A stretch of DNA of 64,000 nucleotides from Nocardioides terrae (GTDB taxonomy: Bacteria > Actinomycetota > Actinomycetes > Propionibacteriales > Nocardioidaceae): assembly GCF_900112345.1 (NCBI RefSeq), contig NZ_FOLB01000011.1:62001-126000 (forward strand), in the 5' to 3' direction. The notes below the pieces were generated by a model. It was not told the origin of the DNA. It was given only the letters and a program-made list of their open reading frames with translations, and searched no databases. Positions 30,165-39,620 of this stretch are shown here, piece after piece. The first letter of the stretch is position 1, and each line of letters begins with the position of its first letter. The translations under genes were made by a program, and so were the position numbers.

Positions 30165-30980
30165 ATGACCACCTTCGGAGAGCGACTGTCGGCCGCGGTG
30201 GCAGAGCGAGGACCGCTGTGCGCGGGCATCGACCCGCACGCCTCCCTGCTGGCGGACTGGGGGCTCGAGGACGACGTCGCCGGGCTCGAGACCTTCGCCT
30301 TCACCGCCGTCGAGGGGCTCGCCCCGCACGTGTCGGTGGTCAAGCCGCAGAGCGCGTTCTACGAGCGGTTCGGCTCGCGCGGCATCGCCGTGCTCGAGCG
30401 GGTGATCGCGGAGTCCCGCGCGCTGGGAGCCCTGGTCCTCCTCGACGTGAAGCGGGGCGACATCGGCTCCACGTCCCAGGCGTACGCCGACGCCTACCTC
30501 GACCCCGCCTCGCCGCTGGCCTCCGACGCGATCACGGTCTCTCCCTACCTCGGCTTCGGGTCGCTCGACCCGTTCGTGGAGACGGCGCGCCGCTTCGACG
30601 CCGGCCTCTTCGTGCTGGGCCTGACCTCCAACAAGGAGGGGCCGGAGGTGCAGTCGGCCACGGTCGACACGGGCGAGAGCGTGGCGGCGCGGATGTTCGA
30701 CCACCTGCGGGCGCTCAACGACGGCGACTCCCTCGGCTCGTTCGGAGCGGTGGTCGGCGCCACGATCGGCGACGCGACCGAGTCGCTCGACTTCAACGGC
30801 CCGATCCTCGCGCCCGGCTTCGGCGAGCAGGGCGGTACGCCGGCCGACATCCGCCGCCTCTTCGGCGACCTCACCGTCCTGCCGTCGTCCTCGCGCGGCC
30901 TCCTGCGCGCCGGTCCCTCGGTCGAGGCGCTCGCCGAGGCGGCGCAGCGGACCAACCGGGAGCTGCTCAGCGGCGGATGA
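30165..30980 (+). CDS. pyrF: Orotidine 5'-phosphate decarboxylase (type 2)
   Basis: A 271-residue decarboxylase completing UMP synthesis. Substrate-binding CAGIDPHASLLADWG, KPQSAFYERFGSRGIAVLE, and the catalytic Lys/Asp cluster LLDVKRGDIGSTSQAYADAYL are the long-type (PyrF type 2) signatures, also LTSNKEGPEVQ. ATG 30165 with GGGAGG at 30151-30156 is chosen over the upstream GTG 30117. Last gene of the pyr cluster; its 3' end overlaps the convergent sulfotransferase-like gene by 14 bases. Confidence 0.96.
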   Translation: MTTFGERLSAAVAERGPLCAGIDPHASLLADWGLEDDVAGLETFAFTAVEGLAPHVSVVKPQSAFYERFGSRGIAVLERVIAESRALGALVLLDVKRGDIGSTSQAYADAYLDPASPLASDAITVSPYLGFGSLDPFVETARRFDAGLFVLGLTSNKEGPEVQSATVDTGESVAARMFDHLRALNDGDSLGSFGAVVGATIGDATESLDFNGPILAPGFGEQGGTPADIRRLFGDLTVLPSSSRGLLRAGPSVEALAEAAQRTNRELLSGG

Positions 30981-32094
30981 GCCGTTCCCACCACCGCCGG
31001 CGCGGCTCGGCGCCATCTCTCGTCGGGCCCGTCGCGCGCTTCGGGCGCTTCGTACGCTCCTGCCGGCGCAGATCGCACAGATCCGCGACGGCGGCGACGG
31101 CCACCGCAGCGACCTCGGCCTGCGACGGCTCGTCCGTTCCGGTCGGCAGGTCGGGGGAGGCCTCGAGGTCACCGCGCCGGCCGATCACTCCCACGCCCAG
31201 CTCGTCGAGCTCGGCGAGCTGGCGCTGCGACTCCTCCGCGCACCATGCGGCGAAGCCGGCCGGCAGCAGGATCGGGGCGGACGCCTGGCGGGTCAGGGCG
31301 CGCCCGGTCAGCCAGGTGCGGACCCCCTCCTCGTAGCCGCCCTCGCCACGGGTGAGCCGGTCACCCAGCGCGACGTTGACGCGGCGCAGCATCTCCGCCT
31401 GGGGCAGCGAGAGCGAGGTGTTGCTGCTCCGGGTCGGCGTGCGCATCGCCTCCGGATCCACGTCGAGCACGCTGCAGAACAGCTGGACGAGGCTGCCCTC
31501 GGTCCGCGACGACGGTGGGCAGGCGATGACGTGCACCTGCTCGGGACCGAGCCGACCGGTCCATCGGCGGACCACGTCGGGCAGGTCCTGACGCGCCAGG
31601 AAGATCCGCGCGGCCGGGGTCCGGTCGCGGACCGCCGCGACGTAGTCGGCGTAGCGGACCGTGCTGCGCTGCTTGACGTCCTGCTGCCACTCCGAGGGCA
31701 GGGTGAGGCCCCAGTGGCGGGCGGTGACGACGACCTCGACGTCGAACCCCTGCGCGCGGATGTCGTCCACGATCCGCCCGGCCACGTCGCCGGGCAGCTC
31801 CGCCAGCGACTCCATCGTGACGAGCCGGACGGCCGCGTCGCCCGCCGTCGCGCGCCGCACCAGATGGCCGACGCCCTGCTCCAGCGCGGCCGCGTCGCCC
31901 GCGACGCCGCGGCGCAGCAGCGGCGTCACCGCCGCGTGGTCGTCCTGGGTCGTGACGGCGAGGGCGACGCCCCGCTCGGCGAGCACGCCCCGCGACCGGA
32001 TGAGGGTGCGCTGGAGGTAGGTGGTGCCGCTCTTGCGGGTCCCGACGTGGAGGAGGACCTTGCGTCGCGGGAGGGACGTGCTCGGCGTCGTCAC
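30967..32094 (-). CDS. Sulfotransferase-like P-loop protein
   Basis: A 375-residue protein. Its N-terminus KVLLHVGTRKSGTTYLQ is the 5'-phosphosulfate-binding loop of the PAPS sulfotransferase superfamily (usual K/R-S-G-T-T/S-x-L). Further recognisable: VTMESLAE, EVVVTARHWGLTLPSEWQQDVKQRSTVRYADYV (3'-phosphate-binding Arg/Ser region). The last 40 residues are Arg-rich. GTG 32094 has GAGGAGG eight bases before it. Acceptor unknown; this class often acts on envelope glycans or glycolipids. An accessory gene between pyrF and mihF, convergent with pyrF. Confidence 0.75.
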   Translation of the reverse strand: MTTPSTSLPRRKVLLHVGTRKSGTTYLQRTLIRSRGVLAERGVALAVTTQDDHAAVTPLLRRGVAGDAAALEQGVGHLVRRATAGDAAVRLVTMESLAELPGDVAGRIVDDIRAQGFDVEVVVTARHWGLTLPSEWQQDVKQRSTVRYADYVAAVRDRTPAARIFLARQDLPDVVRRWTGRLGPEQVHVIACPPSSRTEGSLVQLFCSVLDVDPEAMRTPTRSSNTSLSLPQAEMLRRVNVALGDRLTRGEGGYEEGVRTWLTGRALTRQASAPILLPAGFAAWCAEESQRQLAELDELGVGVIGRRGDLEASPDLPTGTDEPSQAEVAAVAVAAVADLCDLRRQERTKRPKRATGPTRDGAEPRRRWWERLIRR

Positions 32095-32135
32095 GGGCTG
32101 CGCCTCCTCGGGCTGGCGGATTGCGACCGGCTGCC

Positions 32136-32141
32136 TAACCT
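32136..32141 (+). promoter_or_regulatory. -10 box of the small lipoprotein gene, leaderless
   Basis: TAACCT ends eight bases before GTG 32149, consistent with transcription starting at or next to the start codon. Confidence 0.5.
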
Positions 32142-32148
32142 ACTGGTC

Positions 32149-32616
32149 GTGCTCCTCACCACCGACGCCGTGTCCCGGGCCCGCAGCGCCGCGTGCGCCG
32201 GGCTGGTCAGCCTGGCACTGCTGGCAGGGTGCGGCGGCGACCCGGGTGACGGCTACTGCGACGCGGTCGAGGGGCACCAGGAGCAGCTGAGCAAGACCCT
32301 CGACGCGGGCGGACCCCAGGCGCTGCTGAAGGCGCTGCCGACCTTCGAGGACCTGCACGACCGGGTGCCGAGCGACATCGCCGACGACTGGGCGGTGCTG
32401 ACCAAGGCCCTGACGGGCCTGGAGGACGCTCTCGACGCGGCGGGCGTGGACCCGGCGGCGTACGACCCGAAGAAGCCGCCGAGCGGCGTGACCCGGGCCG
32501 AGCAGGACCGGATCGGGGCCGCCGCGACGGAGGTGGGGAGTGCCCGGACCCGCGCCGCGCTCGCCGCGGTGGACCAGCAGGCGCGCGACGTCTGTCAGGT
32601 GCCGCTCACGGTCTGA
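32149..32616 (+). CDS. Small secreted lipoprotein of unknown function
   Basis: A 155-residue protein with a lipoprotein signal (RARSAACAGLVSLALLAGCGG; lipobox LLAGC, Cys about residue 25) and a helical mature domain with two cysteines (DGYCDAV near the start, ARDVCQV near the end) that could form a disulfide. EQLSKTLDAGGPQALLKALPTFEDLHDRVPSDIADDWAVLTKAL is amphipathic and helical. The pattern resembles small actinobacterial lipoproteins seen next to mihF, but no function is known. GTG 32149 is chosen for the -10 box and signal peptide length. Confidence 0.8.
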   Translation: MLLTTDAVSRARSAACAGLVSLALLAGCGGDPGDGYCDAVEGHQEQLSKTLDAGGPQALLKALPTFEDLHDRVPSDIADDWAVLTKALTGLEDALDAAGVDPAAYDPKKPPSGVTRAEQDRIGAAATEVGSARTRAALAAVDQQARDVCQVPLTV

Positions 32617-32713
32617 GCCGCTCGGTCCACGCCCCGCGTTGCCGCCTCCCTGGCCTGCGGCTATCTTGACCCGAAGCCCCTCCTTGCTCCCGAGACACTG
32701 AAGGACCACGCAC

Positions 32714-33034
32714 GTGGCTCTGCCTCCACTCACGCCCGAACAGCGTCAGGCCGCCCTCGACAAGGCGGCCGCCTCCCGACGGGAGCGGGCGGAGGTGAAG
32801 AACCGGATCAAGAACTCCGGCGGTTCGGTCCTCGAGGTGATCGAGCAGGGGCAGACCAACGAGGTCATCGGCAAGATGAAGGTCATCGACCTGCTCCAGG
32901 CCGTCCCCGGCGTCGGCAAGATCCGCGCCAAGCAGATGATGGAGCGACTCAGCATCGCCGAGAGCCGCCGCGTCCGCGGCCTGGGCTTCAAGCAGATCGA
33001 GGCGTTGGCCGAGGAGTTCGCCCGGCGTGGATAG
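32714..33034 (+). CDS. mihF: Actinobacterial integration host factor
   Basis: A 106-residue nucleoid-associated protein (mIHF). Helical N-terminus [28 protein letters not shown] followed by a helix-hairpin-helix-like DNA-binding segment [35 protein letters not shown]. It bends DNA and shapes the chromosome; its position before gmk is conserved. A TATCTT box at 32662-32667 is the likely promoter. The stop overlaps the gmk start by eight bases. Confidence 0.95.
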   Translation: MALPPLTPEQRQAALDKAAASRRERAEVKNRIKNSGGSVLEVIEQGQTNEVIGKMKVIDLLQAVPGVGKIRAKQMMERLSIAESRRVRGLGFKQIEALAEEFARRG

Positions 33035-33710
33035 CGGTTCCCCCGCGACGACGCCTGCGACGACACCGGCGACGGCACCCGCGACGACACCGTCGCGCCT
33101 GGTCGTCCTGGCCGGGCCGACAGCGGTCGGCAAGGGCACCGTCGCAGCCGTCGTACGCGAGACCCACCCCGAGGTCTGGTACTCCGTCTCCGCCACCACC
33201 CGGCCGCCGCGGCCGGGGGAGGAGGACGGCGTCCACTACTGGTTCGTCTCCGACGAGGAGTTCGACCGGATGATCGCCGAGGGCGAGCTGCTCGAGTGGG
33301 CCACTGTGCACAAGGTCGCCCGCTACGGCACGCCCCGCAAGCCGGTCGAGGAGGCGATCGCCGCGGGCCGCCCGGCCCTGCTCGAGATCGACCTCCAGGG
33401 CGCGCGCCAGGTGCGCGAGACGCTGAAGGAGGACGGCCTCGAGGCGCTCTTCGTCTTCCTGGCCCCGCCGTCCTGGGAGGAGCTGGTCCGCCGGCTCGTC
33501 GGGCGGGGGACCGAGACCGAGGAGGAGAGGGCCCGGCGGCTCGACACCGCCCGGGTCGAGCTCGCCGCCGAGCAGGAGTTCGACGTCACCGTCGTCAACC
33601 GCGAAGTTCACGCTGCCGCCGAGCAGTTGGTAGCCTTGATGAGGTCCGGCATCCCGGACCGCCGCCGCCTGCCTCCCGGCAGCCGGCACGATGCATTCCA
33701 ACGTGAGTGA
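33027..33710 (+). CDS. gmk: Guanylate kinase
   Basis: A 227-residue kinase converting GMP to GDP. P-loop [12 protein letters not shown] (about residues 28-39), GMP-binding [23 protein letters not shown] and [34 protein letters not shown], then the [21 protein letters not shown] lid. The N-terminus carries an extra Pro-Ala-Thr-Thr repeat region of about 16 residues. GTG 33027 overlaps mihF; other starts (none between it and the P-loop) are not available. Confidence 0.96.
   Translation: MDSGSPATTPATTPATAPATTPSRLVVLAGPTAVGKGTVAAVVRETHPEVWYSVSATTRPPRPGEEDGVHYWFVSDEEFDRMIAEGELLEWATVHKVARYGTPRKPVEEAIAAGRPALLEIDLQGARQVRETLKEDGLEALFVFLAPPSWEELVRRLVGRGTETEEERARRLDTARVELAAEQEFDVTVVNREVHAAAEQLVALMRSGIPDRRRLPPGSRHDAFQRE
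33042..33089 (+). repeat. Tandem repeat, 4 x 12 bp, in the 5' end of gmk
   Basis: Four units of the type CCCGCGACGACG encode [16 protein letters not shown] ahead of the kinase domain. Units differ at one to three positions. Confidence 0.8.
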
Positions 33711-33719
33711 GGCTTGAGC

Positions 33720-34052
33720 GTGGCTGCCCCCGAGATCGACGCCCAGGGCGTGACCAACCCCTCCATCGACGACCTGCTGAGCAAGACGGACAGCAAGTAC
33801 CGCCTGGTGCTCTACGGAGCCAAGCGGGCCCGCCAGATCAACGCCTACTACTCCCAGCTCGGCGAGGGCCTGCTGGAGTACGTCGGCCCGCTGGTCGAGA
33901 CGCACGTGCAGGAGAAGCCGCTCTCGATCGCGCTGCGCGAGATCAACGACGACCTGCTCACCTGCGAGGAGGTCGACCCCGCCGAGCTCGCCGCGGAGGA
34001 GGCCGCCCAGCGTGCCGCCACTGCGACCGACCCGTTCGCGGCTGGCGAGTGA
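33720..34052 (+). CDS. rpoZ: RNA polymerase omega subunit
   Basis: A 110-residue omega subunit, aiding beta' folding and RNA polymerase assembly. [66 protein letters not shown] is the conserved core. GTG 33720, seven bases after GAGG (33709-33712), is preferred over the in-frame TTG at 33714. Part of the gmk-rpoZ-coaBC run; stop overlaps coaBC. Confidence 0.95.
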   Translation: MAAPEIDAQGVTNPSIDDLLSKTDSKYRLVLYGAKRARQINAYYSQLGEGLLEYVGPLVETHVQEKPLSIALREINDDLLTCEEVDPAELAAEEAAQRAATATDPFAAGE

Positions 34053-35305
34053 CGTCTGAAACCACCCACGAGGTCGCTTCCCCGCAGGGGGAGCGACCTC
34101 GGGTCGTTCTCGGGGTCGCCGGTGGGATCGCCGCCTACAAGGCCGCCGAGCTGCTGCGCCGCTTCACCGAGTCCGGCCACGACGTGACGGTCGTGCCCAC
34201 CGCGTCCGCGCTCGAGTTCGTCGGTGCGCCCACCTGGGCAGCGCTGTCGGGCAAGCCGATCGCGACCGGCGTCTTCGAGAACATCACCGAGGTCCCGCAC
34301 GTGCGGATCGGCCAACAGGCCGACCTCGTGGTCGTGGCGCCCGCGACCGCCAACACGCTGGCCCGCGCCGCCCACGGGCTGGCCGACGACCTGCTCGCCA
34401 ACGTGCTGCTCACCGCCCGCTGCCCGGTCGTGTTCGCCCCGGCGATGCACACCGAGATGTGGGAGCACCCCGCGACCGTCGACAACGTCGCGACGCTGCG
34501 CCGTCGGGGCGCGATCGTGGTCGAGCCGGCCGAGGGCCGGCTGACCGGCAAGGACACCGGCAAGGGCCGCCTGCCCGACCCCGACGAGATCTTCGGGCTG
34601 TGCGTCGACGTGCTCGCCCGCGGGACGACCGCCCCGGACCTCGGCGGCCGTCGGGTCGTGGTGAGCGCCGGCGGCACGCGCGAATACCTCGACCCGGTCC
34701 GCTTCCTCGGCAACCGCTCCAGCGGCCTGCAGGGCTACGCACTCGCCAGGGCCGCGGCCGCTCGCGGCGCCGAGGTGGTGCTGGTCGCGGCCAACGTCGC
34801 GCTGCCCGACCCGGCCGGCGTCAAGGTCGTCCACGTCGAGACCACCGCCCAGCTGCGCGACGAGGTCGTCACGGCCGCCGGCGGCGCCGACGCGGTCGTG
34901 ATGGCAGCCGCCCCGGCCGACTTCCGCCCGACCAGCGTCAGCGACGCCAAGATCAAGAAGGCCGACGACGGCTCGGTGCCCACGATCGAGCTCGCGCAGA
35001 ACCCTGACGTCCTCCACGAGATCAGCCACCACCGGTCGAGGCCGGACAGCGTGATCGTGGGATTCGCCGCCGAGACCGGAGACGCGACCGGCTCGGTGCT
35101 CGAGCTGGCGAAGGCCAAGCTCGCCCGCAAGGGCTGCGACCTCCTCGTCGTCAACGACGTGAGTGGGGGAGCGGTCTTCGGCAGTCCGGACAACGAGGCG
35201 GTCATCCTCGCCGCCGACGGAGCCGCGATCGACGTACCCTCAGGCTCGAAGGGCGCGCTGGCCCACGTCATCTGGGACCACGTCGTTGCTCGGCTGCCCA
35301 CCTGA
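34049..35305 (+). CDS. coaBC: Bifunctional phosphopantothenoylcysteine decarboxylase / phosphopantothenate--cysteine ligase
   Basis: A 418-residue CoA-biosynthesis enzyme. N-terminal flavin-dependent CoaC domain: [20 protein letters not shown], the PAxxNT motif [14 protein letters not shown] and [14 protein letters not shown] (substrate-recognition clamp with conserved His in VPHVRIG). C-terminal CoaB domain: [24 protein letters not shown], the CTP-binding AAPADFRP and KIKK, and [12 protein letters not shown] 34049 overlaps the rpoZ stop (GTGA). Confidence 0.96.
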   Translation: MTSETTHEVASPQGERPRVVLGVAGGIAAYKAAELLRRFTESGHDVTVVPTASALEFVGAPTWAALSGKPIATGVFENITEVPHVRIGQQADLVVVAPATANTLARAAHGLADDLLANVLLTARCPVVFAPAMHTEMWEHPATVDNVATLRRRGAIVVEPAEGRLTGKDTGKGRLPDPDEIFGLCVDVLARGTTAPDLGGRRVVVSAGGTREYLDPVRFLGNRSSGLQGYALARAAAARGAEVVLVAANVALPDPAGVKVVHVETTAQLRDEVVTAAGGADAVVMAAAPADFRPTSVSDAKIKKADDGSVPTIELAQNPDVLHEISHHRSRPDSVIVGFAAETGDATGSVLELAKAKLARKGCDLLVVNDVSGGAVFGSPDNEAVILAADGAAIDVPSGSKGALAHVIWDHVVARLPT

Positions 35306-35319
35306 TCATGTGACAATGA

Positions 35320-35347
35320 GACGTTCGTCCGAAGTGTGGACGACGTC
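35320..35347 (+). other. Hairpin between coaBC and metK
   Basis: TCGTCC (35325-35330) pairs with GGACGA (35338-35343) around a seven-base loop, extended by GACG (35320-35323) and CGTC (35344-35347) with one bulged T. It lies at 50-77 bases before metK and 15 bases after coaBC. It may be a weak terminator for coaBC or an operator; I see no SAM riboswitch motif here. Confidence 0.45.
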
Positions 35348-35396
35348 GTTACCTTAGGGCCCACCAGTCCGCCACCAAGAACGGGAGAATCGAGAA

Positions 35397-36596
<1,200 letters not shown>

Positions 36597-36607
36597 GCTG
36601 ACGTCGT

Positions 36608-36639
36608 CGAGGGCCGGGTGGACGACCGCCCGGCCCTCG
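36608..36639 (+). terminator. Terminator hairpin after metK
   Basis: Perfect 11-base stem CGAGGGCCGGG (36608-36618) and CCCGGCCCTCG (36629-36639) with a ten-base loop, extended with mismatches on both sides. Confidence 0.75.
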
Positions 36640-36688
36640 TCGTCTGTCGCGAGGTGACACGCGCCGACCGCTTCTACGAGGACCAGCG

Positions 36689-39538
36689 ATGACTTTGAAC
36701 CGGATCCCGACCCGCACGAGGGCATGGGCCGCCGCGGTGGCTGTCGTCCTGGTGGCAGGCACGGGCACGTCGGCGGTCGCCGCTCCGCCTCACGCTGCGC
36801 CGCCGAGCCCCACGGCCACCGGCACGGACCGGCTGCACCACGACGCGACGTCGTCGCTGGCGACCCGGAGCGACCACGGCCGGCTCCGGTTCGCCGGCGT
36901 GCACGGCCACGGCCGCATCGACAACCCCGAGGTCGGTTCCGGGACCGGTGTCCGAGCCGCGGCCCGCGCCCACCTGAAGCGTTACGGCGCCGCCTTCGGC
37001 GCCGATCGCGCGGGGACGACGCTTGCCCTCAGCGGCACCACCCGCGCGGTCAGCGGCCAGGACGTGGTCCGCTTCGAGCAGCGGGTCGACGACGTGCCCG
37101 TCCTCGGCGCCGACGTGGTCGTCTCGCTCACCGGTGGACGAGACCTCGCCTCGATGAGCGCAGGCCTGAGCTCCGCGGAGCAGGTCGCCGACCCGCAGGT
37201 GCCCGAGGCCGACGCCGCGGACGCGGCACGGGTCGTGGCAGCTCGGGCGATCGGCGGCAAGAAGGCTTCCACCACGGGGCTGGAGGTCGCCGGCCAGGGT
37301 CGCGCGCTCTTCGACCCCGCCGTCTTCGGCGAGCCGGCGCCCGACGGCGCAAGATCCGGCTGGCGCTTCGAGGTCACCGGCCCGGCCGGCGTACGGCGGT
37401 TGGTCCTGGTCGATGACCAGACCGGCGCGCCGCTGCTGAACATCGACGAGAACCAGCAGCTCGACCGGGTCGTGTGCGACAACGGGAACGTGCGGCAGCC
37501 GGGCGACGTGCTGTGCCGCTCAAGCTCGAAGTTCAAGAGGACCGAGACGGGTCCGGCGAGCGCGATCCCCGACGTCAACGACGCCTTCACCAACGCCAAG
37601 CCGGTCTCGGACCTCTACGCCACGATCGGCGGCCTCGACCTGACCGGCCTGCTCGGGCTGCCGGACACCGCCGGGAGGAAGCACCTGGCCGCGACCGTGC
37701 GTTGGTGCTACACCACCGACGGCTGCCCCTATGAGAACGCCTTCTGGGACGGGCAGCAGATGTTCTACGGCGAGGGGTTCGCCGGTGCCGACGACGTCGT
37801 CGGCCACGAGATGACCCACGGCGTGATCGATCACTTCTCCCAGCTCTTCTACTGGGGTCAGTCCGGTGCGATCAACGAGTCGCTGGCCGACACGATGGGC
37901 GAGATCATCGACCACGTGCACCCGTCGCCCGGTGACTCCGCCACTGACTGGCGGATCGGCGAGGACCTGCCCATCGGTGCGCTGCGCAGCATGTCGGACC
38001 CGACGCTCTTCGACCAGCCCGACAGCATGGTGAGCCCCCTCTACACCTCCGACGTCGACACGGGCTACGCCGACAACGGTGGCGTCCACACTGACAGCGG
38101 CGTCGGCAACAAGACCGCCTACCTGATCTCGCAGGGCGGCACCTTCAACGGGCAGACGATCACCGGGATCGACGCGGTGGACCCGACGCTGACGAAGACG
38201 GCGACGCTCTACCTCGACGTCATCGAGAAGCTCACCTCCGGCAGCGACTACGCAGACCTGGCAACCCGGCTCGATCAGAGCTGCCAGGACTTTCTCACCG
38301 CGGGAACCGCCGGCTTCACTCTCGCCGACTGCACCAGCGTCCACGCGGCCACGTTGGCGACGGAGCTGCGCGTTACTCCGCCTGCAGCTGAGCAGCCGGT
38401 CGATGCGGCGCAGACGTGCCCCGCCGGCACCGAAACCGCAGTCTTGTTCGACAGCGAGGCCGGTAACCCTGCGTCCTCGTTCACCGCGGGAAGTGGCTGG
38501 ACGCGCGGCGGATCTCCCATCTGGGGCATTAACGCCACCTCCGGCACGCAGGCCTGGTCGAACACGACCGCCTTTGATTTTTCTGACACGACGCCGTCAG
38601 CCTCCTCCCTCACGCTCGCGCAGCCGGTCACGTTGCCCGCCGGGCAAGAGTCCTACCTGTGGTTCCAGGGTTGGTATGTGCTCGACTACGACGCCGACGG
38701 GTTCTATGACGGCGGCACGGTTGAGGTCGACCGGACGGACGACGCACTTCCGTTCGCCGATGCCTCCGGTCAACCGTGGGTCAACGGTCCGACAGCGACC
38801 CTCTCCGACAGCTACGGCAATCCGGTCGGCGGACGCTTCAGCTTCAGCGGAGACAGCCACGGATGGGTCGCGAGCCGAGTGGATCTCAGCGACCTGGGCG
38901 GGCACCCGATCCGGCCACGGTTCACACTCGGCCTCGACAGCAGCTACACCTACGTGGGCTGGTTCCTCGACGACATCCGGATCTACAGCTGCGTCACCTC
39001 CGTGGTGAACAGGACCCCTCCCTCGATCAGCGGCTCGGCGGGCTTTGGCGGCACGCTGACGGCGTCGACCGGCACTTGGCTGCCGAGGGTCGACTCCTAC
39101 GCGTTCCAGTGGCTCCGCGACGGCTCTCCGGTCCCGGGCGCCACCCGGACGACCTACGGCCTCGGGGTCGCCGACGTCGGACGGCGGATCAGCCTGCGGG
39201 TCACCGCGCACGCGAGCAGCCTCGGTAACGGGGTCGCCGACAGCGCGCCCACCGCCCCGATCGCGCCCGGCACTATCGCGGCGGCGCGCCCCCGGGTGCG
39301 CGGCAAGGCGAAGGTGAAGAAGGTGCTGCATGCGGCCGCGGGCGCCTGGTCGCCGGCCGGCGTGACGCTGTCCTACCAGTGGCTGCGCAACGGCAGGACG
39401 ATCAAGCGGGCCACCAAGGCGTCGTACAGGCTGACCCGGAAGGACCGCCACAAGCGCATCTCCGTGCGCGTCACCGGCAGCAAGGTCGGCTACCAGAGCG
39501 TCGCCGTGACCTCCGGCCGGACCAGGAAGGTCAAGTAG
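36689..39538 (+). CDS. Secreted thermolysin-type (M4) metalloprotease with C-terminal binding modules
   Basis: A 949-residue exported zinc protease. Signal peptide (about 1-32, ARAWAAAVAVVLVAGTGTSAVAA), FTP/PepSY propeptide (about 60-240), M4 catalytic domain with zinc ligands His373 and His377 in HEMTH and Glu397 in AINESLAD, 20 residues apart as in thermolysin; Glu374 is the catalytic base and His in DNGGVHTDSGVGNK the second catalytic residue. After the peptidase come a beta-rich module (about 570-770, with a SYLWFQGWYVLDY core like MAM/jelly-roll modules) and two Ig-like repeats with YxFQWLRDGxxxxGAT. The second module has noticeably less biased codon use. Inserted between metK and priA. 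Confidence 0.92.
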   Translation: MTLNRIPTRTRAWAAAVAVVLVAGTGTSAVAAPPHAAPPSPTATGTDRLHHDATSSLATRSDHGRLRFAGVHGHGRIDNPEVGSGTGVRAAARAHLKRYGAAFGADRAGTTLALSGTTRAVSGQDVVRFEQRVDDVPVLGADVVVSLTGGRDLASMSAGLSSAEQVADPQVPEADAADAARVVAARAIGGKKASTTGLEVAGQGRALFDPAVFGEPAPDGARSGWRFEVTGPAGVRRLVLVDDQTGAPLLNIDENQQLDRVVCDNGNVRQPGDVLCRSSSKFKRTETGPASAIPDVNDAFTNAKPVSDLYATIGGLDLTGLLGLPDTAGRKHLAATVRWCYTTDGCPYENAFWDGQQMFYGEGFAGADDVVGHEMTHGVIDHFSQLFYWGQSGAINESLADTMGEIIDHVHPSPGDSATDWRIGEDLPIGALRSMSDPTLFDQPDSMVSPLYTSDVDTGYADNGGVHTDSGVGNKTAYLISQGGTFNGQTITGIDAVDPTLTKTATLYLDVIEKLTSGSDYADLATRLDQSCQDFLTAGTAGFTLADCTSVHAATLATELRVTPPAAEQPVDAAQTCPAGTETAVLFDSEAGNPASSFTAGSGWTRGGSPIWGINATSGTQAWSNTTAFDFSDTTPSASSLTLAQPVTLPAGQESYLWFQGWYVLDYDADGFYDGGTVEVDRTDDALPFADASGQPWVNGPTATLSDSYGNPVGGRFSFSGDSHGWVASRVDLSDLGGHPIRPRFTLGLDSSYTYVGWFLDDIRIYSCVTSVVNRTPPSISGSAGFGGTLTASTGTWLPRVDSYAFQWLRDGSPVPGATRTTYGLGVADVGRRISLRVTAHASSLGNGVADSAPTAPIAPGTIAAARPRVRGKAKVKKVLHAAAGAWSPAGVTLSYQWLRNGRTIKRATKASYRLTRKDRHKRISVRVTGSKVGYQSVAVTSGRTRKVK

Positions 39539-39620
39539 CGCCCGTCTCGGCACCGAGGCCGTCGACCGGTTGTGGACGGCGACCCCCGGGTGTCGGTGGC
39601 GCGCTGATAGAAACGGCGGC

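Noticed and set aside
33714-33719. TTG 33714 as the rpoZ start
   Set aside because: GTG 33720, two codons later, has better spacing to GAGG (33709-33712).
35306-35396. SAM riboswitch before metK
   Set aside because: The region is only 91 bases and has none of the conserved SAM-I/II/IV elements.
39546-39557. CTCGG/CCGAG hairpin after the M4 protease gene as a terminator
   Set aside because: The loop would be only two bases and the stem five; too weak to support.
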